Shown piece after piece: positions 1 through 6,952 of a stretch of 17,817 bases of DNA; the stretch's first letter is position 1; each line of letters starts with the position of its first letter. Made by a program: the position numbers and the translations under genes. The notes under the pieces are model-generated. The model was not told the DNA's origin. It saw only the letters and a program-made list of their open reading frames with translations, and ran no database searches. Source of the stretch: Alphaproteobacteria bacterium (lineage in GTDB: Bacteria; Pseudomonadota; Alphaproteobacteria; RF32; CAG-239); assembly GCA_003542415.1 (NCBI GenBank), contig DPKR01000074.1:1-17817 (forward strand). The letters are read 5' to 3'.

Positions 1-612
1 CACATGGTGTTTTTTGAAATCCCTGATTTTAAACAGATTCGCGAAAACGAATATTTCGTTTTAACAGATCCGGATATTGCTCCCATAAAAGATTGCCCCT
101 CTGATTTTATGGATTATTTTTATACCCTTTTAATAAAATATCCAAAATTTAACAAAGTCGGCTTTTCTTTGAAAACAGATGATATTGATGAAGTGGGTGA
201 ATATAAAAAAACAATCAAACGTTGGGAAAAACAATTTTACAACCGCAAAATAAACTTGTTTAGACCTTATTTATACAATTCATCTATTGACACAACATTT
301 GCCCTTTATCGCCCGCAAAAAGATTGGCAAACCTCAAACTTTTATAAGGCGATTCGCACCGGCTTTCCGTATGAAGCTCGCCACCTTCCGTGGTATAAAG
401 ATTTCAACCGTCTCTCTCATGAAGATAAGTTTTATATTGCGTCAGATATTGGAAGCGGCAATTGGAACGATTCGGATCAAGCTTCAAGAGTATATGACCG
501 TTTATGCAATATTCCCGAACACTTTTGGGAACATTTGTTTTCAATCAAATCATCTTATCGCCGAACAATCATCCGATTCTTAGGCTTCAAACTCACCATC
601 AACAGACCTTAA
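1..612 (+). CDS. Glycosyltransferase, C-terminal part (5' end outside window)
   Basis: The reading frame is open to the first base of the window. The first ATG, at position 4, has no room for a visible ribosome binding site, so this is most likely the C-terminal 200 or so residues of a longer protein. The residues VLTDPDIAP resemble the metal-binding DxD-type segment of a glycosyltransferase family often annotated as GT2-like, and the following KVGFSLK and WEKQF segments fit that family as I remember it. The tail contains IIRFLGFKLTI, a short basic and aromatic motif that also occurs in the next two proteins. The stop is 10 bases before the next glycosyltransferase, whose ribosome binding site overlaps this stop, so the two are probably co-transcribed. 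Role inferred: adds a sugar to a surface polysaccharide or lipopolysaccharide. Acceptor and sugar are unknown. Confidence 0.62.
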   Translation, partial: HMVFFEIPDFKQIRENEYFVLTDPDIAPIKDCPSDFMDYFYTLLIKYPKFNKVGFSLKTDDIDEVGEYKKTIKRWEKQFYNRKINLFRPYLYNSSIDTTFALYRPQKDWQTSNFYKAIRTGFPYEARHLPWYKDFNRLSHEDKFYIASDIGSGNWNDSDQASRVYDRLCNIPEHFWEHLFSIKSSYRRTIIRFLGFKLTINRP

Positions 613-622
613 GGAAATTAAA

Positions 623-1480
623 ATGAAAACACCTAAAGTATCGGTTATTATGCCAGCTTATAATGTTGAACAATACATCAAAGAAGCTATTGATTCTATA
701 CTAAATCAAACATTCCAAGATTTTGAATTTATTATTCTAAATGATGGTTCAACAGATAACACAGCCCAAATAGTCCGTTCTTTCAAAGATAAGAGAATCA
801 AATTTATAGATAATCCATACAATCAAGGATTTATAGCATCATTAAATCAATGCTTAGACATAGCAAAAGGTGAATATATTGCTAAAATGGATTCCGATGA
901 TATTTCCTTGCCTGAAAGATTAGAAAAACAAGTTAAATATTTAGATAATAATCCTCAAGTAGGACTAGTCGGTACTGGATATAAAGCATTTGGTAAAAAA
1001 GAATTTATTGTTATCCATCCTCAAAAAAGCACCTACCTTGACTTATTACAGGGCTGTTGCACAACTATTTTTATGTGTAGAAAAAGCACCCTTGATAAAA
1101 ACAATCTCCGTTTTCGAAAAGAATATCTATATGCTGAAGATTATGATTTTTATGCTCGCTTCATCAAATCTGCTCCTATTCACAATATTCAAGAAGTTTT
1201 ATACTTATATAGATGGCATGGAAACAACGTTTCTATCAAACAAAGCAAAGCTCAAACAGAAACGACAAGAAAAATACAGCAGGAGCTATTAGATTTTTTA
1301 TCTACAGATACCAAAGTTCAAGAAAAAATTTTGCACTTAGTTTCCCCGTTAATAAAAAAACACAAATATTACCTATTTAATTTTATCCCTATACTTAAAG
1401 TGAAGCAAAAGAACAACTCTAAAACATATTATTTGTTTCATTTTATACCGACAATAACCTTAAAACGAGAGGAGAAATAA
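623..1480 (+). CDS. GT-A fold family 2 glycosyltransferase
   Basis: A 285-residue protein with a classic GT2 N-terminus: VSVIMPAYN at residues 6-14, LNDGSTDNT at 39-47 for nucleotide-sugar binding, and the metal-binding DSD at 90-92 within AKMDSDDIS. A further acidic segment, YAEDYDFYAR, lies in the position where these enzymes usually carry the catalytic base region. It should transfer a sugar from a nucleotide donor to a surface glycan at the cytoplasmic face of the inner membrane; the substrate cannot be read from sequence. The start is supported by AAGGA overlapping the upstream stop. The last 37 residues hold two copies of a 20-residue repeat beginning YYLFNFIP (249) and YYLFHFIP (269), beyond the catalytic domain. 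The gene sits between two other sugar transferases. The coding sequence looks more AT-rich than the housekeeping genes downstream, as is common in polysaccharide loci. Confidence 0.9.
   Translation: MKTPKVSVIMPAYNVEQYIKEAIDSILNQTFQDFEFIILNDGSTDNTAQIVRSFKDKRIKFIDNPYNQGFIASLNQCLDIAKGEYIAKMDSDDISLPERLEKQVKYLDNNPQVGLVGTGYKAFGKKEFIVIHPQKSTYLDLLQGCCTTIFMCRKSTLDKNNLRFRKEYLYAEDYDFYARFIKSAPIHNIQEVLYLYRWHGNNVSIKQSKAQTETTRKIQQELLDFLSTDTKVQEKILHLVSPLIKKHKYYLFNFIPILKVKQKNNSKTYYLFHFIPTITLKREEK
1367..1465 (+). repeat. Tandem 20-residue protein repeat at the C-terminus of the GT2
   Basis: Codons 249-281 of the glycosyltransferase encode YYLFNFIPILKVK followed exactly 20 residues later by YYLFHFIPTITLK. The DNA of the two copies has drifted while the aromatic and basic pattern is kept. 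The motif looks amphipathic and could bind the membrane or a partner protein; that is inference. Confidence 0.7.
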
Positions 1481-1481
1481 A

Positions 1482-2699
1482 ATGAAAAGAAAAATTATAA
1501 AACTGTTTATCCTTTTCATACCAATACAAAAATGGAGACATCTTTTAAGAAACAAATATCTCAAAACAACAATGATTGAATTTAAAAAGGATAAAATGTT
1601 ATTAGAAAATATTCTCTCAGGAGAATACAACACCATTTCCGACACATCTATGAGAAATATGCAAGATATTTTTGAAAGCAAATGTATATTGCCCAAAAAA
1701 CATTTAGGAAATTATATAAATCTGTTATTTAAGAATACATCCGTTTTCTCAGCAGATTATACTCATTCTGCCAACTATATTGTTCTTCGCGGTTCGGGTT
1801 CTTGGTCTCCTCAACCGGAAATGGCAAATTGGGCAGTAAAAAATCATATACCTATCATTCGTAGTGAAGACGGCTTTTTGCGTAGTGCAGATACTTGGTG
1901 TAATACCGTTGTTGACGAAAAATATACAAACGGAATTTCCTTTACTTTTAGCAATGATGTGCATTACTTTGATGCCACAAAATCTTCTTTAATGGAACGT
2001 TTGATAAATGATAAAAGCTTAACTTTTTCGTCAAAAGAACTGGCTCGCGCAAGAAAGTGTATTGACTTTATTGTTAAAAATCACCTTACAAAATATAATC
2101 ACCAACCAATTTATTCTCCAAAAATCGGAAGAAATGGAGTCCAAAAAATTTTGGTAATAGATCAGTCATATGGCGACTTTTCCATTTCTAAAGGTCTTGC
2201 AAATAACAATACTTTTACAACCATGTTAGAAACTGCAATTAAGGAAAACCCTCAAGCTGATATTATTATCAAAACACATCCAGATGCTCTAGCAAAAGGA
2301 ACTGAAAGAGCTTCAGGTTATTATTCAGGCTATAAGGCTCATGATAATATTTATACATTCACGGCCCCTATAAATCCGATTTCACTATTACAATACTGCG
2401 ACAAAGTGTATGTATGCACAACGCAATTTGGCTTTGAAGCATTAATGTGTAATAAAGAAGTTCATACATTTGGAATGCCTTTTTATGCTGGTTGGGGATT
2501 AACAAAAGACGCTTTGATTTGTGAGCGTCGAACAAACAAAAGAACTTTAGAAGAAATTTTTTATATTGCATATATCCTCTATTCTTATTACGTCAATCCT
2601 GACACCCGCAAACAATGCGAAATTGAAGAAGCAATGGATTACCTACTAAAATTGAGACAAGAATATTTTGAAGAATTTAAAATTAGAAAAGATATATAA
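1482..2699 (+). CDS. KpsC/KpsS-like capsule polysaccharide (beta-Kdo) transferase, single module
   Basis: A 405-residue protein of the capsule polysaccharide biosynthesis family (Pfam Capsule_synth type; KpsC/KpsS). Diagnostic segments are VLRGSGSW (101-108), EDGFLR (129-134), IKTHPDAL (263-270), TTQFGFEAL (313-321) and PFYAGWGL (333-340), followed by the usual RRTNKRTLEEIF and a YYVNPDT-like tail. In Group 2 capsules, KpsC and KpsS build the oligo-beta-Kdo linker on lysophosphatidylglycerol at the cytoplasmic face. Full KpsC has two such modules in about 670 residues; this protein carries one, so it may be one half of the system or a variant Kdo transferase. The start is set by GAGGAGA ending inside the preceding gene, with a one-base gap between stop and start. 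The N-terminus (KIIKLFILFIPIQKWRHLLR) repeats the FIPI motif seen at the C-termini of the upstream proteins. No capsule export genes are visible in the window. Confidence 0.85.
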   Translation: MKRKIIKLFILFIPIQKWRHLLRNKYLKTTMIEFKKDKMLLENILSGEYNTISDTSMRNMQDIFESKCILPKKHLGNYINLLFKNTSVFSADYTHSANYIVLRGSGSWSPQPEMANWAVKNHIPIIRSEDGFLRSADTWCNTVVDEKYTNGISFTFSNDVHYFDATKSSLMERLINDKSLTFSSKELARARKCIDFIVKNHLTKYNHQPIYSPKIGRNGVQKILVIDQSYGDFSISKGLANNNTFTTMLETAIKENPQADIIIKTHPDALAKGTERASGYYSGYKAHDNIYTFTAPINPISLLQYCDKVYVCTTQFGFEALMCNKEVHTFGMPFYAGWGLTKDALICERRTNKRTLEEIFYIAYILYSYYVNPDTRKQCEIEEAMDYLLKLRQEYFEEFKIRKDI

Positions 2700-2840
2700 T
2701 AAAAAATATTTTCACATTAAATAATCATTCCTCCAAAAGTCTATCTTCAAAAAAGCACTTTAAGACATAACTTTAAAGCGCAATTTAATTGCTAATACAA
2801 CCAATACACTTTTAAAAACCAATTTAAAAAGGAGAATGAA

Positions 2841-3083
2841 ATGGGTATTTTTACACACCATAACAAAACACAAAACAACCTTCATGCAAATGATGGCTAT
2901 CACATGGATGACGAACATGAAAATCAATCATCAGGTTCTGCATCTCAAAGCCATGAAAATTCGTCATCTGCCACGCATTCTGACACATCATCTCATAAAT
3001 CAGCTTGCGGCTGTGGTTGCGGATCTCACACCAAGCCGATGGATGAAGAGGTTGTTGAAATCAAAGAAGAATGGGACTATTAA
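2841..3083 (+). CDS. Small His/Ser-rich protein with CGCGCG cysteine cluster
   Basis: An 80-residue protein I do not recognise. It has nine histidines, many serines and no clear membrane segment or signal peptide. Near the C-terminus is SACGCGCGSH, three cysteines alternating with glycine and followed by a histidine, then an acidic tail ending EEWDY. Alternating Cys-Gly plus His suggests soft-metal binding, but this is inference. It is likely real: a strong AAAAAGGAGAAT ribosome binding site lies 4-6 bases before the ATG, and almost the same binding site precedes the hsp20 gene only 16 bases after this stop. The two genes are therefore probably one transcription unit. The 141 bases upstream are AT-rich and contain the near-palindrome GCAATTTAATTGC (2780-2792) but no convincing heat-shock (sigma-32) promoter. 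Confidence 0.6.
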   Translation: MGIFTHHNKTQNNLHANDGYHMDDEHENQSSGSASQSHENSSSATHSDTSSHKSACGCGCGSHTKPMDEEVVEIKEEWDY

Positions 3084-3099
3084 AAAAGGAGAATCTCTC

Positions 3100-3585
3100 A
3101 TGCGTGAAATCATTCAAAAAAGGGAGGATGAAAATCATCCCTCCCGCTTTTCAAATCAAACTCGTGATTTCAGAAGCCTGTGGAATTATTTTTTTGACTT
3201 CCGCGGTGAAAATATGGATAACCTCCAACCGAAAATCGATGTCACAGATGAAAAAAATGCTGTTTTGGTCACAGCCGAAATTCCGGGCATCAAAGAGGAT
3301 GATATTGATCTTAAAATTTCGGAAGACGGCTATTTAACCATCTCGGGCGAAAAAGAACAAACCAAAGAACACAGCTCAAAAAACAGCTATTTTTCCGAAA
3401 TTTCTTATGGCATGTTCAAACGCACAATCCCCTTGCCTGTTGATTTAGATTATAATATGGCAGACGCCACATATGAAAACGGTGTTTTAAACATCTGTAT
3501 TCCAAAGTCTAAGGAAGAAAAGCAAAAATATAAAAAAATCAGCGTCAAGAAAAAAGAACAAAGCGCTAAAAATCTTCAGGCCTAA
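3100..3585 (+). CDS. Hsp20/alpha-crystallin family small heat shock protein
   Basis: A 161-residue small heat shock protein. Small heat shock proteins hold unfolding proteins in a refoldable state without ATP and form oligomers in the cytoplasm. The alpha-crystallin domain spans roughly residues 44-152: PKIDVTDEKNAVLVTAEIPG, then DDIDLKISEDGYLTISGE, a FKRTIPLPVDLD strand and the family hallmark ATYENGVLNICIPK. The tail is lysine-rich. I chose the ATG at 3100 because GGAG sits 7-10 bases before it; the frame stays open upstream to 2836, but that stretch lies inside the His/Cys-rich gene and its translation looks like a shadow. The stop codon overlaps the truA stop by four bases on the opposite strand, and no terminator separates the two convergent genes. 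Confidence 0.93.
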   Translation: MREIIQKREDENHPSRFSNQTRDFRSLWNYFFDFRGENMDNLQPKIDVTDEKNAVLVTAEIPGIKEDDIDLKISEDGYLTISGEKEQTKEHSSKNSYFSEISYGMFKRTIPLPVDLDYNMADATYENGVLNICIPKSKEEKQKYKKISVKKKEQSAKNLQA

Positions 3586-4325
3586 TATTCCACCTTGCTC
3601 AAATAAAGTCCTTCTGCAGGCGCTGTCACACCGGCGTCTGCTCTTTTTTTGCCCTCTAAAATCGTTTTAACATCTTTGGGTTCTAAATGTCCGTCACCAA
3701 CCATTTTTAAGGTTCCGACCATATTTCGCACTTGGTGATATAAAAACGATTTTGCCTCCACAATAAAATCGATTTCATCGCCGTTTTTCACAATCTCGAG
3801 CTTATCAAGCGTTTTCATCGGCGACTTTGCTTGACACCCTGCGCCCCTGAATGCACTAAAATCATGATACCCGAGTAAATACTTTGCTCCTTCTCTCATC
3901 TTTTCAACATCCAAAGCAAAATTCACATGCCAAACCCTGTGCTCTAACAAAACAGACCTTGCGCGCCTGTTCAAAAGCCGATAGACATAGCCCCTTTTTT
4001 TTGCTGAAAAGCGCGCATGAAAATCATCCGGCACCACCTCAATTTCAACAACGGCAACAGGCGCATTAACCTCTCGCAATTTAGCATTAAATGCCTCTCT
4101 CAGATGATACAAATCAAGTTTTGTCTCCAAATCAAAATGTGCTACTTGCGCAAGTGCATGCACCCCTGCATCTGTCCGACCGGCTGCAAAAATCTCAACC
4201 TTTTGACCGCTAAAAGCCAAAACGGCATTTTCAAGATATTCCTGAACGCTGTTTCCCTCATCTTGCTTTTGCCACCCGACCAAATTTGTACCGTCATATT
4301 CAATTGTTATTTTGTATCGTGCCAT
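3582..4325 (-). CDS. truA: tRNA pseudouridine(38-40) synthase TruA
   Basis: A 247-residue TruA, the usual length. It isomerises uridines 38-40 in the anticodon arm of many tRNAs to pseudouridine. The N-terminal strand YKITIEYDGTNLVGWQ (4-19) is typical, and the catalytic aspartate is D52 in GRTDAGVHA (49-57). Further family segments are DFHARFSAKKRGYVYRL, DFSAFRGAGCQAKSPMKT and SFLYHQVRNMVGTL. The start is supported by AAAGGA about 12 bases upstream. A terminator closes the gene upstream of it on the same strand (4361-4387), so truA probably has a promoter in the short gap or lives on readthrough. It converges with hsp20, the two stop codons overlapping. Confidence 0.97.
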   Translation of the reverse strand: MARYKITIEYDGTNLVGWQKQDEGNSVQEYLENAVLAFSGQKVEIFAAGRTDAGVHALAQVAHFDLETKLDLYHLREAFNAKLREVNAPVAVVEIEVVPDDFHARFSAKKRGYVYRLLNRRARSVLLEHRVWHVNFALDVEKMREGAKYLLGYHDFSAFRGAGCQAKSPMKTLDKLEIVKNGDEIDFIVEAKSFLYHQVRNMVGTLKMVGDGHLEPKDVKTILEGKKRADAGVTAPAEGLYLSKVEY

Positions 4326-4360
4326 ATTTTATTTTTCCTTTAATAAGCATACCATACTCA

Positions 4361-4387
4361 AAAAAAACTTGAGGTCAACACCTCAAG
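4361..4387 (-). terminator. Intrinsic terminator after the Gfo/Idh/MocA gene
   Basis: An 8-bp perfect stem (CTTGAGGT at 4368-4375 and ACCTCAAG at 4380-4387) with a 4-base loop. On the minus strand the stem is followed directly by seven T residues. Six T residues also follow after one base on the plus strand, but the only gene ending nearby is the minus-strand dehydrogenase. Confidence 0.85.
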
Positions 4388-4414
4388 CTTTTTTCTTCAA
4401 TTTTCAAAAAAACA

Positions 4415-5425
4415 CTAAGCGGCTTTCTTTAAAGCTTCCGAAGAGCTCAAGAAACCTAATTTTCTTTGAACTTCCCAAATCACTTTCAAAGCTTCCAACG
4501 CGTTTTCACCTGTAATGCGCGGTGTTTCCTTGCCTAAAATGCAATTCACAAAGTGGGTTTGCTCAGAAGCCAAAGGTTGGCTTGAAGGAATAAACAAATG
4601 TTCTTCGCAGCCTTTTAAGCCATATTTCATCCAGTCCGGCAATTCTGCGTTCATATAAGGTGAACGCGATTGCGTGCAAACATTAATGCTCTGATTGATA
4701 AAGTCCATATCAATATAGTTTTCATCTGTTGTGACACTAAGTGTTCTCACGCGTGATTGTGTAATACGGCTTGCTGTCAAGTTGGCTGTCACACCGTTTT
4801 CAAATTGGATTAAAGCCGAAATATAATCTTTGCCTTCAGGTTTGTCTTTTGTTTTAACGCTCATTGCTTCAACATTAACAACCTTAGATTTTACAAGAGA
4901 TTGAACAACCTCAACATCATGAATCATCAAATCCATTGCCACATCAACGTCCGTAATACGTCCACTTGCAGCCGACATACGTTGCGCTGTCAATGATCTG
5001 ATTTTTGATGTATCGGCCAAAATCTTTGAAAGCTGTTCCACTGCCGGATTAAAGCGCTCAATGTGCCCGACAAGCAATGTCACATTGTTTTCTTTGGCGG
5101 CTTTAATCAAACGTTGACATTCAATTTCTGTTGTCGCAAGCGGTTTTTCAATCAAACAGTGAATCCCTTTTTTCAAGAAAAATTCACCAACATCAGCATG
5201 TGTCACAGATGTTGTCACAACACTCACAGCATCCACATTTTGTGCCACTTCTTCTAAAGATGCAAAAGCTTTAATACCAAACATCTCTGCAGCAGCTTTG
5301 GCCGCATCTTCAAAAATATCATACACACCAACGAGCTCAACACCCGGAAGAGATTTATATGTCTTAAGGTGGTTTTTGCCCATCATACCTGCGCCGATAA
5401 CGGCAACTTTAATCAAATTCGACAT
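4415..5425 (-). CDS. Gfo/Idh/MocA family NAD(P)-dependent sugar dehydrogenase, GnnA-like
   Basis: A 336-residue oxidoreductase with an N-terminal Rossmann fold (VAVIGAGMMGKNH, residues 8-19), the family EKP motif at 93-95 and the LLVGHIERFNPAV segment around 117-129 that begins the C-terminal substrate domain. The VGH-ERFNPAV pattern resembles GnnA, which oxidises UDP-GlcNAc at C3 so that the partner aminotransferase GnnB can make the diamino sugar used in some lipid A molecules. That assignment is tentative: no gnnB or lpx gene lies next to it here, and many dehydrogenases of this superfamily act on other nucleotide sugars or on inositol-like compounds. The ATG follows AAAAGGAAAATTA. It is divergent from the secreted-protein gene at 5582 and ends at a strong terminator, so it appears monocistronic. 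Confidence 0.85.
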   Translation of the reverse strand: MSNLIKVAVIGAGMMGKNHLKTYKSLPGVELVGVYDIFEDAAKAAAEMFGIKAFASLEEVAQNVDAVSVVTTSVTHADVGEFFLKKGIHCLIEKPLATTEIECQRLIKAAKENNVTLLVGHIERFNPAVEQLSKILADTSKIRSLTAQRMSAASGRITDVDVAMDLMIHDVEVVQSLVKSKVVNVEAMSVKTKDKPEGKDYISALIQFENGVTANLTASRITQSRVRTLSVTTDENYIDMDFINQSINVCTQSRSPYMNAELPDWMKYGLKGCEEHLFIPSSQPLASEQTHFVNCILGKETPRITGENALEALKVIWEVQRKLGFLSSSEALKKAA

Positions 5426-5500
5426 TAATTTTCCTTTTTTTATTCAAGTTAAACTGGGAGTGTATATAACACGATTTGTCCAAAAAATCTCTTAAATTTA

Positions 5501-5518
5501 TGTTACATATTGTTACAT
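5501..5518. promoter_or_regulatory. Tandem TGTTACAT direct repeat in a divergent intergenic region
   Basis: Two exact TGTTACAT copies begin 10 bases apart (5501 and 5511), one DNA helical turn, in the 156-base gap between the divergent dehydrogenase and secreted-protein genes. The spacing would suit a protein binding the same face twice. I cannot name a regulator, and in AT-rich DNA the match could be chance. Confidence 0.3.
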
Positions 5519-5581
5519 TTATTTTTTTTGTCCCATTTAAAAACGATAGAAAGAGCTTATTTATTTTTTTAGGAGAACAAA

Positions 5582-5998
5582 ATGCTACGCTTTATCACCC
5601 TGTTTTTATTTGTGCCGTTTTTTGCAAATGCCGCTGAAAATGTTGAAATTTACGGCTCGGCACAAACAGCTTCGGGCAAACCCGACACCGCTTCATTTTC
5701 TTTTGATGAGCCCCAAACATCAAATATTCAAATCATCAAAGAAACACCAATGCCTCCAAAAGAAAAACCGCTTCCCGAAACGCTTAATGCTTCAAACTTA
5801 AAAGAAATTCATCAAATTTCACCTCAAAACCCGAAACCTTTCTCAATTTCGCCGAAAGCTGAACAAAATGAAATTGAAAACACACTTTATGAAGGCGGTA
5901 ACCGCATCTACGATATACAATCTTTCCCGATAAAAGACCTCAAAACCATCACCGAGCCAAACATCGACCCCACCATTTCAACTTATCCTGAATATTAA
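5582..5998 (+). CDS. Small secreted protein of unknown function
   Basis: A 138-residue protein I do not recognise. Residues 1-17 form a signal peptide (MLRF, a hydrophobic core, then FANA before AEN), so the mature protein should be in the periplasm or outside. The mature part is polar and proline-rich (TPMPPKEKPLPET, SPQNPKPFSISP), which suggests a largely disordered chain, and ends with a short conserved-looking block, EGGNRIYDIQSFPIKDL. No cysteines, lipobox or enzyme motifs are present. The start is supported by AGGAG about 8 bases upstream. It stands alone between divergent and convergent neighbours, with no clear terminator after it. Confidence 0.72.
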   Translation: MLRFITLFLFVPFFANAAENVEIYGSAQTASGKPDTASFSFDEPQTSNIQIIKETPMPPKEKPLPETLNASNLKEIHQISPQNPKPFSISPKAEQNEIENTLYEGGNRIYDIQSFPIKDLKTITEPNIDPTISTYPEY

Positions 5999-6157
5999 AA
6001 ATTTGAGATGATTTCTTTTTTTGTATCATGGTCCATTTTAATTTCTCCATAAAACAAAAGATTAACATTAAAAATAGTCCAAAAAAATCCATCTTGAAAA
6101 AACTCAAAATGGAGGAGCTACACAGACCGTTGGTACACAGCCTTCCTTATTTGTCAC

Positions 6158-6185
6158 AAAAAAGACGTGTACAAATAGCTACACG
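6158..6185 (-). terminator. Intrinsic terminator after trmB
   Basis: Read on the minus strand, a 6-bp stem (CGTGTA and TACACG, plus-strand arms at 6166-6171 and 6180-6185) with an 8-base loop is followed by TC and six T residues. It lies about 30 bases past the trmB stop and would end the minus-strand run that starts with miaB or the XRE gene. Confidence 0.65.
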
Positions 6186-6213
6186 AGGAGAAAAAGTGCC
6201 TGTTAGTGCCCCA

Positions 6214-6942
6214 TTATACGCACTTTTGATATTCAAAAAATACAGGTTTGCGCCCTTCCCTTATTGCCTTTTTTTGATACTTCGTCTCAACCCAATCTTG
6301 AGGTTCCTTGCGCCAATCATCAAACGTTTTTGCTGTCCAAACAAAATCTGAACATTCGTGCATGGTGCGCAAAACATGGCGCTTATATATCGGATGGTCG
6401 GTTGCAATCTGCAAGATGCCGCCCGTTTTCAAGATTCGTGATAACTGTTTCAAATTATCCGGATTGATAAACCGCCTGTCTGCATGGCGCTTTTTCGGCC
6501 ACGGATCCGGAAAAAGAAGATAAACTTTATCAAAAAAACCGTCCGGAATACGTTCAAATAAAAGCCTGACATCGTCATCATAAATGCGCACATTATCCAC
6601 ACGCTCGGCAAGCAAGGAAATATCTTCTGAAATATGCTCTGCATCTTTAATCCCTGTCATTAAAGTCAAAAGATGCGCCACACCGTTTTGAAAAACCTCA
6701 ACCCCCACAAAACCGATATCTTTTTTCTTGAGTGATATTCCCGCCAAATGTGCGCCGTCACCAAACCCGATTTCTAAATGAACCTCGTTCACGGGTGCAC
6801 CGAAAAGTTTGTCTTTTTCAAAAACAGTTTTATCTGTAATTTGAACTTTGCATAAAAAGTTCTCAAGCAAAAAACTCTTTGCTTTGCGGATTGTGCGCCC
6901 TTTCCGGCGTCCGAAAAACTTTGGTGTATTGATATCCAACAC
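6214..6942 (-). CDS. trmB: tRNA (guanine-N7-)-methyltransferase TrmB
   Basis: A 242-residue SAM-dependent enzyme that methylates N7 of G46 in the variable loop of tRNAs. The start of the SAM fold is LEIGFGDGAHLA (56-67), preceded by an N-terminal GRRKGR segment. The family signature FPDPWPKKRH (144-153) supplies the tRNA-binding and catalytic region, followed by RRFINPDNL and the GGILQIATDH strand. The start codon is GTG at 6942 with AGAGAT just upstream; a TTG follows directly and could be an alternative. The stop of the XRE regulator is 10 bases upstream, so the two are co-transcribed. In many Alphaproteobacteria metK lies between these two genes; it is absent here. Confidence 0.96.
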   Translation of the reverse strand: MLDINTPKFFGRRKGRTIRKAKSFLLENFLCKVQITDKTVFEKDKLFGAPVNEVHLEIGFGDGAHLAGISLKKKDIGFVGVEVFQNGVAHLLTLMTGIKDAEHISEDISLLAERVDNVRIYDDDVRLLFERIPDGFFDKVYLLFPDPWPKKRHADRRFINPDNLKQLSRILKTGGILQIATDHPIYKRHVLRTMHECSDFVWTAKTFDDWRKEPQDWVETKYQKKAIREGRKPVFFEYQKCV

Positions 6943-6952
6943 GATTTATCTC

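Noticed and set aside
2700..2840. Heat-shock (sigma-32) promoter or operator upstream of the small protein and hsp20
   Set aside because: No CTTGAAA plus CCCCAT-like pair is visible; the GCAATTTAATTGC palindrome alone is weak in such AT-rich DNA.
2836..3099. N-terminal extension of the Hsp20 reading frame
   Set aside because: The upstream part lies inside the His/Cys-rich gene, reads as a low-quality translation, and a good ribosome binding site precedes the ATG at 3100.
6028..6351. 107-residue plus-strand reading frame
   Set aside because: It overlaps the trmB terminator and the 3' end of trmB on the other strand, has no ribosome binding site and shows no domain.
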